44,074 nt of DNA. Origin: Planoprotostelium fungivorum (Eukaryota > Evosea > Variosea > Cavosteliida > Cavosteliaceae). Both the position numbers and the translations under genes were made by a program. The notes below the pieces were generated by a model. It was not told the DNA's origin, ran no database searches, and saw nothing but the letters and a program-made list of their open reading frames with translations. How positions within the stretch are numbered: the stretch's first letter is position 1; each line of letters opens with the position of its first letter. Location of the stretch: NCBI GenBank assembly GCA_003024175.1, contig MDYQ01000222.1:1-44074 (forward strand). Direction: 5' to 3'. Positions 11,501 through 23,500 of the stretch are shown here, piece by piece.

Positions 11501-12284
11501 AGGAAAGAAAGAAAACTGAGTCGACTACAGTCGTTACATCATCCAAATGTAGTGCAGTATCTCGGACACAATATGGCAGGTGAGAAGGTGAGAGGAGACG
11601 AAACTGAAGGAGAGATAGAATTGTACGTGATGACAGAATGGATGACCGAGGGAAGCTTACAGGACTACGAGCGATCCCATTCAATGACCATTCGATCCAT
11701 CTATTCCATGTGGGTCATCATCGACTGGAATGAATTTTTGATGAGAGGAAACAGAGCGAGCGATGTGTGCAAGGCCCTCTCTTACATCTCATCAATGGGT
11801 CAAGTCCACACCGCCGTCGTCGCAAAGAAGGTTCGTACCGTGTCGGGGAGACGAGATTCAATCGAATGCAGATTCTCATTTCTGGGAGGGAAACGGTGAC
11901 GGCCAAGTTGGCTTGCGTCTCTTGCCTTCGATCGGAGGGTGAACCGGTGAGAGAAGGAGAAGTTGGCTGTCACACGGTGAGGATTAGAAGATGATGTCGA
12001 TGATGATGAGGCATCAGGCACCGGAAATCGTAGGGGAAGGGATGTGGAGATCCAGCGGACATGTTTGGAGCGTTGGAATATTGCTGACGGCGATGACGAA
12101 GAAGATGGACCTCTACGGAGGTGTCAATGGAACAGATTCGATGACTTCATCTCTGATAGAAGAATGCACTCAGAAGGAGACGACAAAGAGACCCGCTCTG
12201 TTCGAGATCATGAACAGGATGATGAAAGGGGAGAAGAAGGTCATTTACAGCACCTACCACGAATCAGACAACAACTACCAGTAG
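8516..12284 (+). CDS. Receptor: LRR, GAIN/GPS, TM, pseudokinase (copy B)
   Basis: About 20 exons with introns mostly 36-45 bp (for example 8654-8691, 8810-8845, 11460-11530). It starts with a good signal peptide (MPHTRLALCLLCFLFCAFAQG) and an LRR cap (PCSMPSTWVGWRCD). LRRs follow, such as LTSLSIDSTSLPLSDYL and DLSNNNLTGAIPSFF. The GAIN-like region has TALLRTTSTFTYST and EKINITMGYIDDIP. The GPS is CQWWNEGQRIWSCDGCDLHI...VCQCTHLTNFS at 10980-11096. A membrane helix with AVCCAVGGLFLISLASV and basic ARRK follows. The kinase-like domain has AVAVKKMK (beta-3 Lys), SLHHPNVVQYLGHN (joined over the 71-bp intron), TEWMTEGSL, YISSMGQVHTAVVAKK, HQAPEIVGEG and HVWSVGILL. HRD reads HTA, DFG reads ACV and the glycine loop is absent, so it is a pseudokinase. 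It probably senses an extracellular or surface ligand and signals by scaffolding. Exon phase at the join just before the GPS is my best fit. Confidence 0.82.
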
Positions 12285-12291
12285 AAAATGA

Positions 12292-12297
12292 AATAAA
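12292..12297 (+). terminator. Polyadenylation signal AATAAA
   Basis: AATAAA begins 8 bp after the stop codon of receptor copy B. It is the only such hexamer close to this gene end. Confidence 0.45.
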
Positions 12298-12539
12298 AAG
12301 TGTAGTAATAGACGATCATACATGACACTACAGGCTCAGCGTTTCATAGGAAGGGGTGTTGACTGATCTGAGTACTGAGGGTTTCCATGGAGACGGAGAG
12401 AATACGCATTTCGGAATTGTAAATCACAGCGGTTGAGGAGCATTTATTGTATGGACTATATATCCCTTCGGTTTGGTGTTCCGGCTTGTCGTCTCTGCTC
12501 TCCTCACAGCCGGCCTGAAATGAGAATCGATACAAGTGA

Positions 12540-15519
12540 TCGCATCATCTGTAGAATGTAGTTCATCTGACGCCATCCCAGATGAAAATGGAGGAGAGGG
12601 GCTTTTCAATAAGAAAGGATTCTTATTCTTGCGAACAAAAGTGATGCAGAATTGGAAATGCAGATGGTTCAGCCTGGATGGCATCAATCTCCGATGCTTC
12701 CAGGTGAGGACAAGACTTTTGCGACGGACCTTCTGATTCAGACAGAACGATCGAACGACACAAGCATTGGATGTCATACCTCTGTTTAACCCCAACACCA
12801 ACAAGTATGCCACCATCATATTTATCAAGAAGGATCGGTGATGCCTCGTACACTCTGTGATTCTTCTGATCGAGACAACAGAAAAGACCGAAAGAACATG
12901 TTCGCATTGGCTGTAGATGGTGTAGGTCAACACATCTTCTCTGCCAGTACCCCGACAGAGAGAGAGAATTGGATCAACTCCATCAGTGCCGTTCTAGCTC
13001 AACATCAGAAGACCAACGACTTACCTCCAACACCTGTGAAGGTGACATGTCAACGAGCATCCTTTCTCGCTGACCTCTTTAGCTATCGCCTGCTCTTCTA
13101 TCACCCAAACCAAATCGATCGAAACACAGTGATTACGCACTATTAGATGATGATGGTGATCGAGATGATGAACGACAAAAACTGACGGATATTTGAAGAA
13201 CAAGAAGGGCAGTCGAATCATCAAGAATCGAACAGCAAACTGATGGCAGGGTACAACGACAAGATCAGTCAGATCCTCAATCAAGACAAGTCAGATCTGC
13301 AAGAGAAACAGAAGAAGAAGAAGGAGAGGGAACAGATGGAAGAGGAGAAGAGAAATGATGACGTAGATCGTTACGTTCAGATGGAGAAGAAGAAGATGGA
13401 AGAAGAGAAGAGAGAGGAAGAGAGAAAGAGACAAGAGGAAGAGAGGAGGAGAGAAGAAGAGGAGAAGAAGAGACAAGAGGAAGAGAGGAGGAGAGAAGAA
13501 GAGGAGAAGAAGAGACAAGAAGAAGAGAGAAAGAGACAAGAAGAGAAGAGGAGAATCGAGGAAGAGAAGAAACAAGAGGAGGAGAGGAAAATTCAGGAGG
13601 AGAAGAGGAGAATGAGGAGAATTGTAAGGATTCAGAGTCTATGGAGAGGTACGTGATGGTCTCCATCATTCATCGTTTCTTTCAATAACAACATATCGTA
13701 ACAAAAAGATGGTAATTGAAATCAATGATTCTCCACAGCAAGAATCGTTCGTAAACATTTCCCTCGCCTGATCACCGTCTACAAACGTCGACAGAAGATC
13801 GCCCAAGAATTGATGTCGACCGAACAATCTTATCTATCCTCCCTTCAGACCCTCTCTCAGGTATATCCCCTCCATCCCTCCACCTCTCATCTTCACAGCT
13901 CTACATCGCTCCCCTCTTAGTCAACAACATCATCGATGGAGACACCTGCAGAATCGCATTCTCTAACGCAAATTATCTCGTCTTCTTGCACAAGGAGATA
14001 TCGAAGAAGATCGAAGAGAGAGTCAATTCGTGGTATCCTCAGCAGAAATTCGGAGACATATTTGTAGAAGCGGTGAGTGCTTATTCCGTGTCGTTCTGAA
14101 TCGTACCAGTTGCCTGATCTCAAGAACTTTTATTCACAGTATGTCGTTAATTATAACAAATCCATCGCAACGGTTAAGAATCTGATCAGTACAAATCCAG
14201 CGTTCCAAACGTTCGTGGAGGTGATCATCTGATGATCATTCCTTCTATCTTCTCGTTTCGATTCATCATGTCTTACACATGGATCTGTGGAAAGGAGAGA
14301 ATGAACGGAGATAGGATTGTATGAAAGATCCAAGGGGAAACGATCTACACTTGACGGATTATCTGATCATGCCCGTACAAAGGTTGCCCAGATACGAGAT
14401 GCTCTTAGCCGTACGTTTTTCTTCTCTCTCCACACTGAATCGAACAGGATCTGTTGAGAAATACACCGCAGACGGCAGAGGATAAGACGCTATTGGAATC
14501 GGCTCTATCAGGATTGAGAGAAGTGAACGCATTCGTCAACAATCACACGAGAGAGGTGATCTTCGGATGCATCGATTCGTGTATTCCAATGGGTTTTCGA
14601 TGAAATTTCATTTTTAAATGTGTACAGGTACAATCGATGGAGAGAGTGCTACACGTACAGAACAAACTGAGTGGTGCGAAGAAGAATTCGAATCTGTATC
14701 AACCAGGTGAGATGAATCGATAGGAAGGAGACGAAGAGACTGAAGATGGAAAGGAAGGGAATTGATCAGAGAGGGACTCTTGATCATGATCGGAAAGGCA
14801 GGGGAGAGTGAGAGGACTGTATTCCTCTTCAACGATTCCGTCATGGTTTCCAAGAAGACGTGAGATACACCATCCTATTTCATCCCTTACACCACCTATT
14901 ATGTCTTTCATTGTCAGTCATCTCATCTTGTTGAATGATATATCCATTCTGATTTTGCGACAGATCGACCAACAAGAATGTCACTCTCAAATACGATTTC
15001 AAGGTGAGATGATGTCTCACGTTCGATCCACGCTGAAAGAGTAATCAGGCAAACATTCCTCTAAAGGGTGCGACCGTCGTCATGGACTAGTGAGTGGATG
15101 ATCACTTCATTCAATTGAATGAAACAGCGTACCGAACAAATTGGATTTCGTCAAGAGTCCGAGTTTGACCGACACAACCAAAGCGAAGGGATCACCCAAG
15201 GTGAGCCATCCCAACTTCTAACATCTCATCGCCTCCATCATCCACGAGCGTCTCATCTTCCTTCATCTCAATTGACATGACCTAGTTGGGAAATGGAGAG
15301 AGCCACGTGATCGCACTCATCACAGCTGATGGATCAAAATACGTGTTTCGAGCATCCAATGCCAACGACAAGAAGGGTTGGTATAATGCAATGGACTCTG
15401 CCATAAAGTGAGAGGGAGGAGAAGGTGTGAAGACTGACCCTTACAGAGCTTTACCGAAAGAAGCAGCGTCTGCTTCTGTTCCTAGATTCTCTCTGTCGAG
15501 CTCGAGAGACGGGTTATAA
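12540..15519 (+). CDS. RhoGEF with PH, charged helix, IQ, DH and PH domains
   Basis: An N-terminal PH domain begins GLFNKKGFLFLRTKVMQNWK and ends with the typical helix ERENWINSISAVLAQ. A long helix of Glu/Arg/Lys repeats follows at about 13310-13610, then a calmodulin-binding IQ motif (RIVRIQSLWRGTARIVRKHF). The DH domain starts QELMSTEQSYLSSLQTLSQ, includes ISKKIEERVNSW and the core LTDYLIMPVQRLPRYEMLLA, and ends near NNHTREV. A second PH domain reads REGLLIMIGKAG, TVFLFNDSVMV and ends DKKGWYNAMDSAIKAL. Stop TAA is 15517-15519. DH-PH proteins load GTP onto Rho-family GTPases and steer actin; the IQ motif suggests calcium control. The true first exon is not resolved: the first PH exon opens in frame without an ATG, and a start around 12450-12525 spliced in by a short intron is likely. 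About ten short introns interrupt the gene. Confidence 0.85.
13439..13520 (+). repeat. Tandem 42-bp purine repeat inside the charged helix
   Basis: The block coding for EEERRREEEEKKRQ occurs twice in a row, almost without change, at about 13439-13478 and 13481-13520, with a shorter variant after it. It is pure A/G on the coding strand. Unit number could change by slippage, altering helix length in 14-residue steps. Confidence 0.7.
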
Positions 15520-15986
15520 ATTTTGTGCGAAATTAGGATTTTTATATTCTCACGTTGTATAACAGTTTACAACGAGGCTTCTCGGTTTCCTTTTTCATTC
15601 TCCAGCCGATCTCAGAAGGAGACTCTGCGATGGAAGAGAAGGGATATAGATGAGGTGAGAATCATTTCATACAGGATATACTGTCCCTTCTTCGTGATGA
15701 TCTGAAATTTTTTTGTCACTACCACTGATACTCTGTGATTATTGTTTTCAAACTCTGATAACACATACCTATTACAATTGGACATCTTTGTTGGTCAATT
15801 CTAATAGGTCATAACAGATTTCCTCTTGCATTCGAACCTTCAACTATTTTTGAGCCCAATTCATGCAGGTTTGTATCATCCTTAAACAGGTACCCAGTTA
15901 GATATCAATCCTAGCATGCAAGAGACAGTCCATCCAAAAAATAGTCAAAATAAATCAACCTTCTCATCTGCTTCTTCTAAAGAAAA
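15520..15986. other. Intergenic: 3' flank of RhoGEF gene
   Basis: AT-rich sequence with T-runs (for example near 15708-15715) and no coding frame I can support. It holds the 3' UTR of the RhoGEF gene. Confidence 0.5.
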
Positions 15987-16271
15987 TCATCTTCCACTTG
16001 TACACCTGAGTATCCCCATTCCTCCTCGGCTCGATCGGTGAGTCCGAGACCCGATGAGGAGCAATTCCGTGGCCAACGAGAACCAGCGGGGAACGTTCGT
16101 TCTACCGTACAAACAAAGGATATTCAATATCGTTCCGAATCCTGCGAACACTGTGATCTTGGACTCATGATGTGCCGTGGGGTGTGGTGCTGTGTCGATT
16201 GGCATTAGAACGTTCATTAGAACTGAGGGTGTGGTATTCCCTCGGAGGTAGGAAGCGTATAGAAATCTCAA
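15987..16271 (-). CDS. Possible small hydrophobic protein, unrecognised
   Basis: A minus-strand frame open for about 94 codons contains two hydrophobic stretches (KITVFAGFGTILNILCLYG and VPRWFSLATELLLIG) separated by a polar turn, as in a small two-helix membrane protein. ATG codons are available near 16203, giving a product of roughly 75 residues. An upstream exon could exist because an overlapping frame is open to 16491. It would be divergent from, and close to, the dehydrogenase gene at 16363. I know no family match, so this could be chance. Confidence 0.3.
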   Translation of the reverse strand: MRFLYASYLRGNTTPSVLMNVLMPIDTAPHPTAHHESKITVFAGFGTILNILCLYGRTNVPRWFSLATELLLIGSRTHRSSRGGMGILRCTSGR

Positions 16272-16362
16272 GGGCAGCAGGAGGAAAACTCAAATTGCGG
16301 GCACCGCAGCCGAAAAGAGTCCGAAGGATCGGACCATTCTTCACGGGCACAGTCACAGCAAC

Positions 16363-17502
16363 ATGCATCCGTTCATAGACGCTCTCCTTCAACAGCAGAG
16401 GGCAGCCACACCCGTTCTGAATGTCATCATCATTGGAGGAAGCAGTGGAATTGGAGTGTCTATCGTGAAGAGATTCGCAGAAGCTGGTCACAGAGTACTA
16501 TCAACTTACTATAGCAATATGACCGGTGCCCTGGATGTACATAAAGCCTATCCACATGCAGAATATGTATTCCTGGACCAAGGAGATCTGGAGAGTATAG
16601 AGACCTTTGGTGAGAACGTAATATCATGGCTAGAGAGATTGGAGAAATGTGAGTATCTGAATCATCACATCTCATCTGAACGACCACAGCGCATGGCGGA
16701 ATGCAAAAGGTAGATGTTTTAGTCAATAATGCTGCATTGGGCTCAGCGACGGTAATTAATTACGTCAATGACAAATTGCAAAAATCAGGAGGCGATATCA
16801 AGACGATATCAACTCTGCGACGGAAAGCACTAGAGGATGAGGCATTGATGAAGGTGAATCATATAAATGTGGTAGCATCTCTGAATGAAACAGGTCAATT
16901 CACTGGGCCCACTCTGGATAACAGACGTCATCACACCTCTTCTCAGAGGTCCAGCCACTTCTGAAACAACGCCAACACAACCAGTCCGAAACTATTCTAC
17001 CATCATCTACATGGGCTCCGTTGGAGGCAGCACGGGCGTTTTTCCAGAGTACAGAGCCAGTGATCTCATGTCCAAAGCCGCCGTCACCTATCTATCGAAA
17101 CACATCGCCGCCGAACAGGTACCTCCATCCTCCATCACATGTCTCTGATGACATGTTCGCAGGTCCGAAGCCACGTGGACGTCTTCTGCCTTGCACCAGG
17201 AGCCACCATGACCGAGATGTTCCGTAAATCCACGCTAGAGACGTGCAGTGACCCCAAGTTGTTCACCAGCATGATGCCGAAACAGAGATTGATCGAGACG
17301 AAAGAATTAGCGGATGCCACTTTTGTATTATCCACCGAGCCGTGGGCTAGAATCTTTCACGGTGCTGTATTGGACGCCAGTCTGGGTTTGGGTGAGTGAC
17401 TCTCTTTTCTATCTATGAGAAGGATAACAAGTCTGTGATGATTGACGTACATCAGGCATCAGACCTGGGCTTCAGACAGAGAACACGATGGGAAGAACAT
17501 AA
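16363..17502 (+). CDS. Short-chain dehydrogenase/reductase with altered active-site spacing
   Basis: Exons: 16363-16648, 16690 to about 16853, about 16894-17119, about 17164-17391, and a last exon to 17502 ending GIRPGLQTENTMGRT. The Rossmann nucleotide motif is VIIIGGSSGIG, followed by DVLVNNAALGS, the tetrad Asn in KVNSLGPLW and Ser in YMGSVGG. The catalytic Tyr-Lys pair is unusual. Where family members read YRASKAA, this protein reads YRASDLMSKAAV, with four extra residues between the YRAS block and the lysine. The C-terminal part (LAPGATMTEMF) is the common SDR ending. The enzyme should reduce or oxidise a small carbonyl or alcohol with NAD(P)H; the substrate is unknown. The gene converges on the acetyl-CoA carboxylase gene, with stops about 9 bp apart. 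Confidence 0.85.
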
Positions 17503-17510
17503 AGAGAGAT

Positions 17511-20500
17511 TTATTTCATCTTGTCCATCGTCTCTCTCATCACTTCCATGAAGATCGGATCCTCCCGACTCATCTTCTCTAAATATCTCTTCACCATCTC
17601 CTTCTTCTCCTCCCTCAGTCTCTCTTCCATCGTCACGTCCTGTCCCTCATCAACATCAAATCGACGATGCGATCTCACCTCATCGGCCCATCGAACGAAG
17701 GAGACATCATCGTTCCACGCATCACCCGACCACGATCGAAGTGTGTCGATGAGTTTGGCTCGAGTGGGAAGCTGTGCGGGTGGATGATTCGATGTCATCT
17801 TCTTGTAGATGCTCTCTTCCATCAATCTCCTCTTCAATCGATGATAGAAGTACTTTCTCGATTCGATCCATGGGACTACCTCACGGATGACACCTGTTGA
17901 TGTCATGATCACATCATCGATGCGATCGATCACCTTTGGCCTTCATCCTCCCCGGAGTGTCTTGAAGATCAGCAAAGGAGACGGAGACTCTCTCGTAGAT
18001 GGGTAAGAGGTGTCTCTCTCTCTCCTTGATGCTCCTCTTGATCTCTTCCTTCTCTCCCGTAGATGACATCAACTTGGCATCCAGATCGATGAGCACATCA
18101 TCCAATCGATGCATCGTCCTCAGTAGTTCGGGTGTCTTGTACTGCATCCATCGTCAGACATCACAGAGACATCGAATCTATGATGTCACCTTGATCTCCA
18201 CAATACCCTCGGGCTCCAATATCCCACCCCTGGCAGTGTCATCACTGTACATCTCCATCATCTCTGGATTGATGCTGGGATCCACCACCACCCACGCCCC
18301 TCCCCTCAATTCTCCACCGGGGGGAATGTACACGATGATGGGTTGGTTGTACTCCCTCAGGCTGTCCACGATGTACGATCCAAACTTGAGGATCTCCTGA
18401 TACAAGTCCCTGAGACCACCACTGAAGCCCCTCCAGTTGGCGAACATGATGAGGGGTAGACCCTCTCCCTTGTTGAAGTCGCGAATGGCCTGGGACGTCT
18501 TGTAGGCAGAGTCGGGGAACCACACCTTCTCTCTGTCAATTTCTTTCTCTCTTTCGTTCATCGTTATATCGATCTGTCAAGTATACAACTATGAACGAGG
18601 CAGTGATCGAAAAGATATCTAATCATATCATTTCATGAATAATAAGGTTAGATATCTCGTGCACACCTGACCGGCTTGTTTGATGATTTCCTCGTGGGAA
18701 TCGGGGGAGGCTGGATCTGCAGGCTTGACGAGATCGACCGTCCTCGTTTCCACGGCGACGACACCTACGGGGATACCACCCAATCTGGCTCTACCTGTCA
18801 CCACCGTTCTGGCCCATCCTCCCATGCTCTCCATGAAACTTCCCTTGTCGAAAAATCCAGAGATCCACTCATCTACATCGACGTCAATTTCTCAGATATT
18901 TCTCGGATATCTCTCGGATATCTCTTCACCTTCTTCCGTGAATCTTCCGGCCAGCATGTGTCGTGGATCGTATGGAGATTTCGTGGGAACGAATTGGATG
19001 TTCCTTTCGATGGGATCCACTGTATCGATGATGGGAAGGGGTCCTGTCTACATCAGTCGACGTTGTAGAGAAGAGACCATCACCTCCATTGACTGAAGGA
19101 ACGAAGGAAAGCCAGTTGACAGACTGTACGATGGCTTCCATTGCATCATTGGCCACCAAGTGTGAGATTCCATTGGCGTACATGACTTGGGTTCCTCCCA
19201 ATTGTAGATTCGAAGAGTACACGTTGCGTCCCAAAACTGGAGATTTCAACTTGAATTTTGGGACGTTTCACCTCACCTTTGTTGAGAGCGGAGGCACCAG
19301 TGAGGATGATGGGTCCTCTATCTTGTATCGTTCTCTGTCCCAATCTCACTAGATAAGCTCCGATGCCTACTGTCCTCCCCGTGACAAAGGTCAAGGTGAA
19401 TGTCTCGTTGTAGGCCAACGATGTCTCTCCGGCGATCTATCGTGATGTCATACCCTTCGAATCTCATGATATCTCCGGACGAAGGTATCATGAGACACTC
19501 ACCATGGCCGAACCCTTCAGATTCTCCACACCGAGACCGTCTTGTATGCCAATGATGTCTTTGATCATCCACCTCCCGTTTCCAATGTCCACTGCCTCCA
19601 CCGCCTTTCCCTCTCGGTTGATATCCCTGTACTCTTCATCGTTGAGGTAGAGGTAATTGTATCCCATGTGGGGGAAGAGAGGATCCACCCAATCGACTCT
19701 GAACTTGTTCATGACATCGCTGGCTAAACCAATCCTCGCTCCACTGTTGGCTGCCACGTAGATCCTAGGAATCTTCTCTTCCCTCGCCCTCTCTGTCTCG
19801 ATGTGAGTCGTGATGGAGGACATGTACGATGTCACACCGGATGCCTTCTTGAAGAGGGTGTCCTCGGGTACACCGAAGGAGCCGGATTGGAAGGTGATGT
19901 CGTTGGCGATCACGATGATGTCTCTCCCGGATGGATACTCGGGTGTGTACAGTGTCATCCTCCACGCAATCATACCCACTCTGTTCTTCCCTACCTCCCT
20001 CTCGATGGGCTCGATGACATCCCTCTCTGCGTTGTACTCGAATTCGGTCCATCGAATGAGGGTCTCGGGGATCTTAAGAGCAGTTCCCCTGTCTCTCCTC
20101 TCGTGGATGTACTTCTTCCACTGGGTGAGAATGGCTTGTTCGAGGAGTGTGGGGTAGTCGTAGACGTAGAAGGTGTTGTTCTGTCTCGCCGTGTGTCTCT
20201 TCATCTTCGTCATCGTCAATGGATGATGTTCCACAGGGGAAGTGAAGGATGAAGAGACATGGGACGGATCGTTATGATAGAGTATGGATGGGATGCATCG
20301 ATGAATGTGGATGTGAGATCACCTCCAAACGATCGGGTACAGAATAAGGTTCAGAAGGATCTCTTCCGTTCAAGAGACTACTGCCAAAGATAGATTTCAT
20401 CGAGATCTTCTTCGTCATCGGATCTTGCACTTGCATGTACAGATCGATCTCGAATCGATACCCCGTTGGATTCGTCAACACGAATCGAAGAAGAGGTCCC

Positions 20501-23500
20501 TGCTTTCCTAATCCCAACAGTCTCCCTACCAACTCGATGCTCGATACCTGAAGAGGTCACTCTCCACGTCATCGTGGTGCATCACCTGACACTTGTTCAG
20601 CCTGGCTCGGTACTTGTTCGTCAGGTTTCGAATGATGTTCTGAACGTCTTCGGGTCCACTGAACTTGACCATGTTCAAGAATCTCATGAATATACGATTG
20701 TTCCACGTTTTCTGTTCCATTCAGTCCTCTTCCAACGGATCGTTTCTCTCTTCACCTTGAATTTGGGGTTACCCTGTGCGACTTCGATGGCCGATAGAGA
20801 TTCAGAGATCATGTTCTCTGCCATGGCAATGACATCCATGTCAGTGGCTGACAGATTGTTACCCGCTGCCTTACTCTCTGGATGGGGTGTCTGTGCATCT
20901 CCAGTGTATCCACACCGAATGGCAGCGTGAGCGAAGAAACTCGCGTGACCTTGGATCGATCTACAACGAGTCAGTGGGGTATTGGGAGATCTCACTGACT
21001 TTTCTGAATTCTCCTTGGATTCTCCGTAGTAGATGTGAATCTGTTGATTCTCGTTGGGGACGACTTGTATGTCGTAATTAGAGAACCTTCGCAGCTCTAG
21101 ATTGGATGCCGTTGGGGGGTCGATGTGTCTGTACAAGAGGTGCTCGTTGTAGTTGAATCGATCTCTGAACGTGAAGAATTTCGGGTATTGTCCGTACTAT
21201 CACGTTCAGTGATGTCTTTGGAGATATCATGGAGACGTTACCTTGGTGATCATGAATGTCAATCTTCGCACTCTGGATGTTCTGAGTTTGATGACGTGAT
21301 CTTGAGACAGAGAGGTCAAGGTCTTGCTGATAGATTCGTCTGATTCCATCCACTTCATCTTCCCATCGTCCAAGATACAGATCGTAACGATCTACTTCAT
21401 CATCAATCTCTCATCACACCATCATAGAATGATGACATGAGACATCATGTAATTCATCACCTGACTTCTCACTGGAAGATCATCCAATATCTTGTTGAAA
21501 CGATGATGAGAGAATAGATTCGATGGATCGTTGATGACTCTCATGGAGCCATAAGAGAACTCTTCTTGTTGGTTGTGATTGTGTTGGGGGTGATGCATGG
21601 GAGAGTGTTCCATCTGTGCGAGAGAATCATCCGATACCACACGGGTCATCTGTGATTTGGCAAAGTTGCTCTTCTCTTCTTCTCGGTCTGCCGCCGGATC
21701 GATGGGTTTGTACGTCCAGTGTCCCTGTGATGTGTCATCGAGTTTTCATCCAATTCTAAGAGGATTCGTGTGATGGTGAAAGAACTCACTATGACAGTTC
21801 CGGTTTCGGTTGCGTTGACGGATAAGTCTTTGATTTCGAATGCAGCGTACGATCTCCTCACGTAAACCTATTCACAATCATTCCATTATAAGTCTTTCAA
21901 TATTATATAAGAGTTACAATCGAGATCGATGAGACGAACGTACCTCCACACAAGCACTTCTGACGGCTGGATCAGAGTGCAAGATCATGAGATTGGTCAG
22001 CACATCGAAGATGGCATCTGATGTGGTGCTCAGATTCTCCAAGTTTCCTGGCTTCAAGATCTGATCCTCGATGCTGGCGATTCTTCTCTCGAAGGTGGGC
22101 ATTCGACTCTTGATGAGAATGGATCGACACAAGTGTGTCATCACGTGGTGATCAGTGGCCGTCAGATCAGACAGTTGTTGGATCAACGGAATGTAAGGCT
22201 GTACTGAACATCAGCGATCACCATGGAGATGGTGTGACGTCATCACCTTGAGTATCATCAATTTGTCTGAGATCCTGGATAAGTCTCCAGACTGCCTGAG
22301 AGGAGAAGTGGGATGAGATCGATTGACATGATCGGGAACAGGTGAACCAGATCGAGAGAGGAAACCAGTCTCCTGCTCGTGTTGGTGATGCTGGTGGGAG
22401 ATCTCTTTGAAGAGGTAGGAGATCAATCTACAACGAGTCAGAGGGTGATGGACCATGTCACGTGATCACTTGGCCTTGAGGTGGATGTTGTTGTGAGAGA
22501 ATTCTTGATCGAAGACAATCTCGGGGTTATCCTGACGCAGCTGAAGGATGGACTCTTCACGGTTGATGCCAAAGTTTCTCTCCACATCGAGGATCTTTTG
22601 CAGCATACCATTGATCACATTGTGGTAGTACTGTTCGTTACCATCGGAGAAGTTTTGGCAGATGATGATCAGTGGTTCCAAGGTCACCAGTAGCTGAGAG
22701 AATATCAACAACCTCGTCGTTGAGATATACGTGTACAGTGGATCAGATGTACTCGATGACAGGTGTGTAGAGGATGAGAAGAAAGAATCACCTGTGATCG
22801 AACACTCTCGGGTGCACTTTCCATGTAGTGATGGATCTCATTGAACAATGCACTGCCAGAGAAGGGAGAAGGAACATCCGTCATATCTTCCAATTCAGCC
22901 TATGCAGGACATCAATTCGTGATGACATGACGGTATGATATCGTACCTTGTAACCATCGAGGTAATTGTTGATGGTCTCCACCAATGGTTTCGGTAGCTT
23001 CGATGAGATCCTAGACATCGTCTCCTGGCATTCCAACAGCGGCACCTCTGGATTCTGACATCAATCAGCAAAAACTCACAGAAAATTGTCCATCACCATC
23101 AACTGCTGGAGTAATACGTCGACGGTCTCATTGTGATTGGGAGTGGAATAACCTTGTAAGATCTTATCGATGGTGGATATCGTGTCCCTCAGTATCTGAT
23201 TCGGCTTGTCTCCCTTACTGATCGGTGGTGGCATGTCCGGAATACCTTCCTCACAGATGTTCGTCTTCTGCACTTGCGATGCGTCCTCTGTGAATTTTCA
23301 GCGAGATCTCCTCGAGATTTCGACGTCTCACCCAATTGTAATGTGGCGACGAGTGAGCCAGCGGACAGAACGGAGCCCTCGCTGAGGAGAAAAGTGATGA
23401 TACCTGATTCTTGCGCCAGGAGAGGTAAGTACATCTTCATGACTTCGATTTCAGCGTAAGGTGTTCCCTTCTTGACCAATGCACCGTCTGATACGAGATG

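Noticed and set aside
13277-13669. Minus-strand Ser/Leu-rich frames
   Set aside because: They are antisense shadows of the purine-rich charged-helix exon of the RhoGEF.
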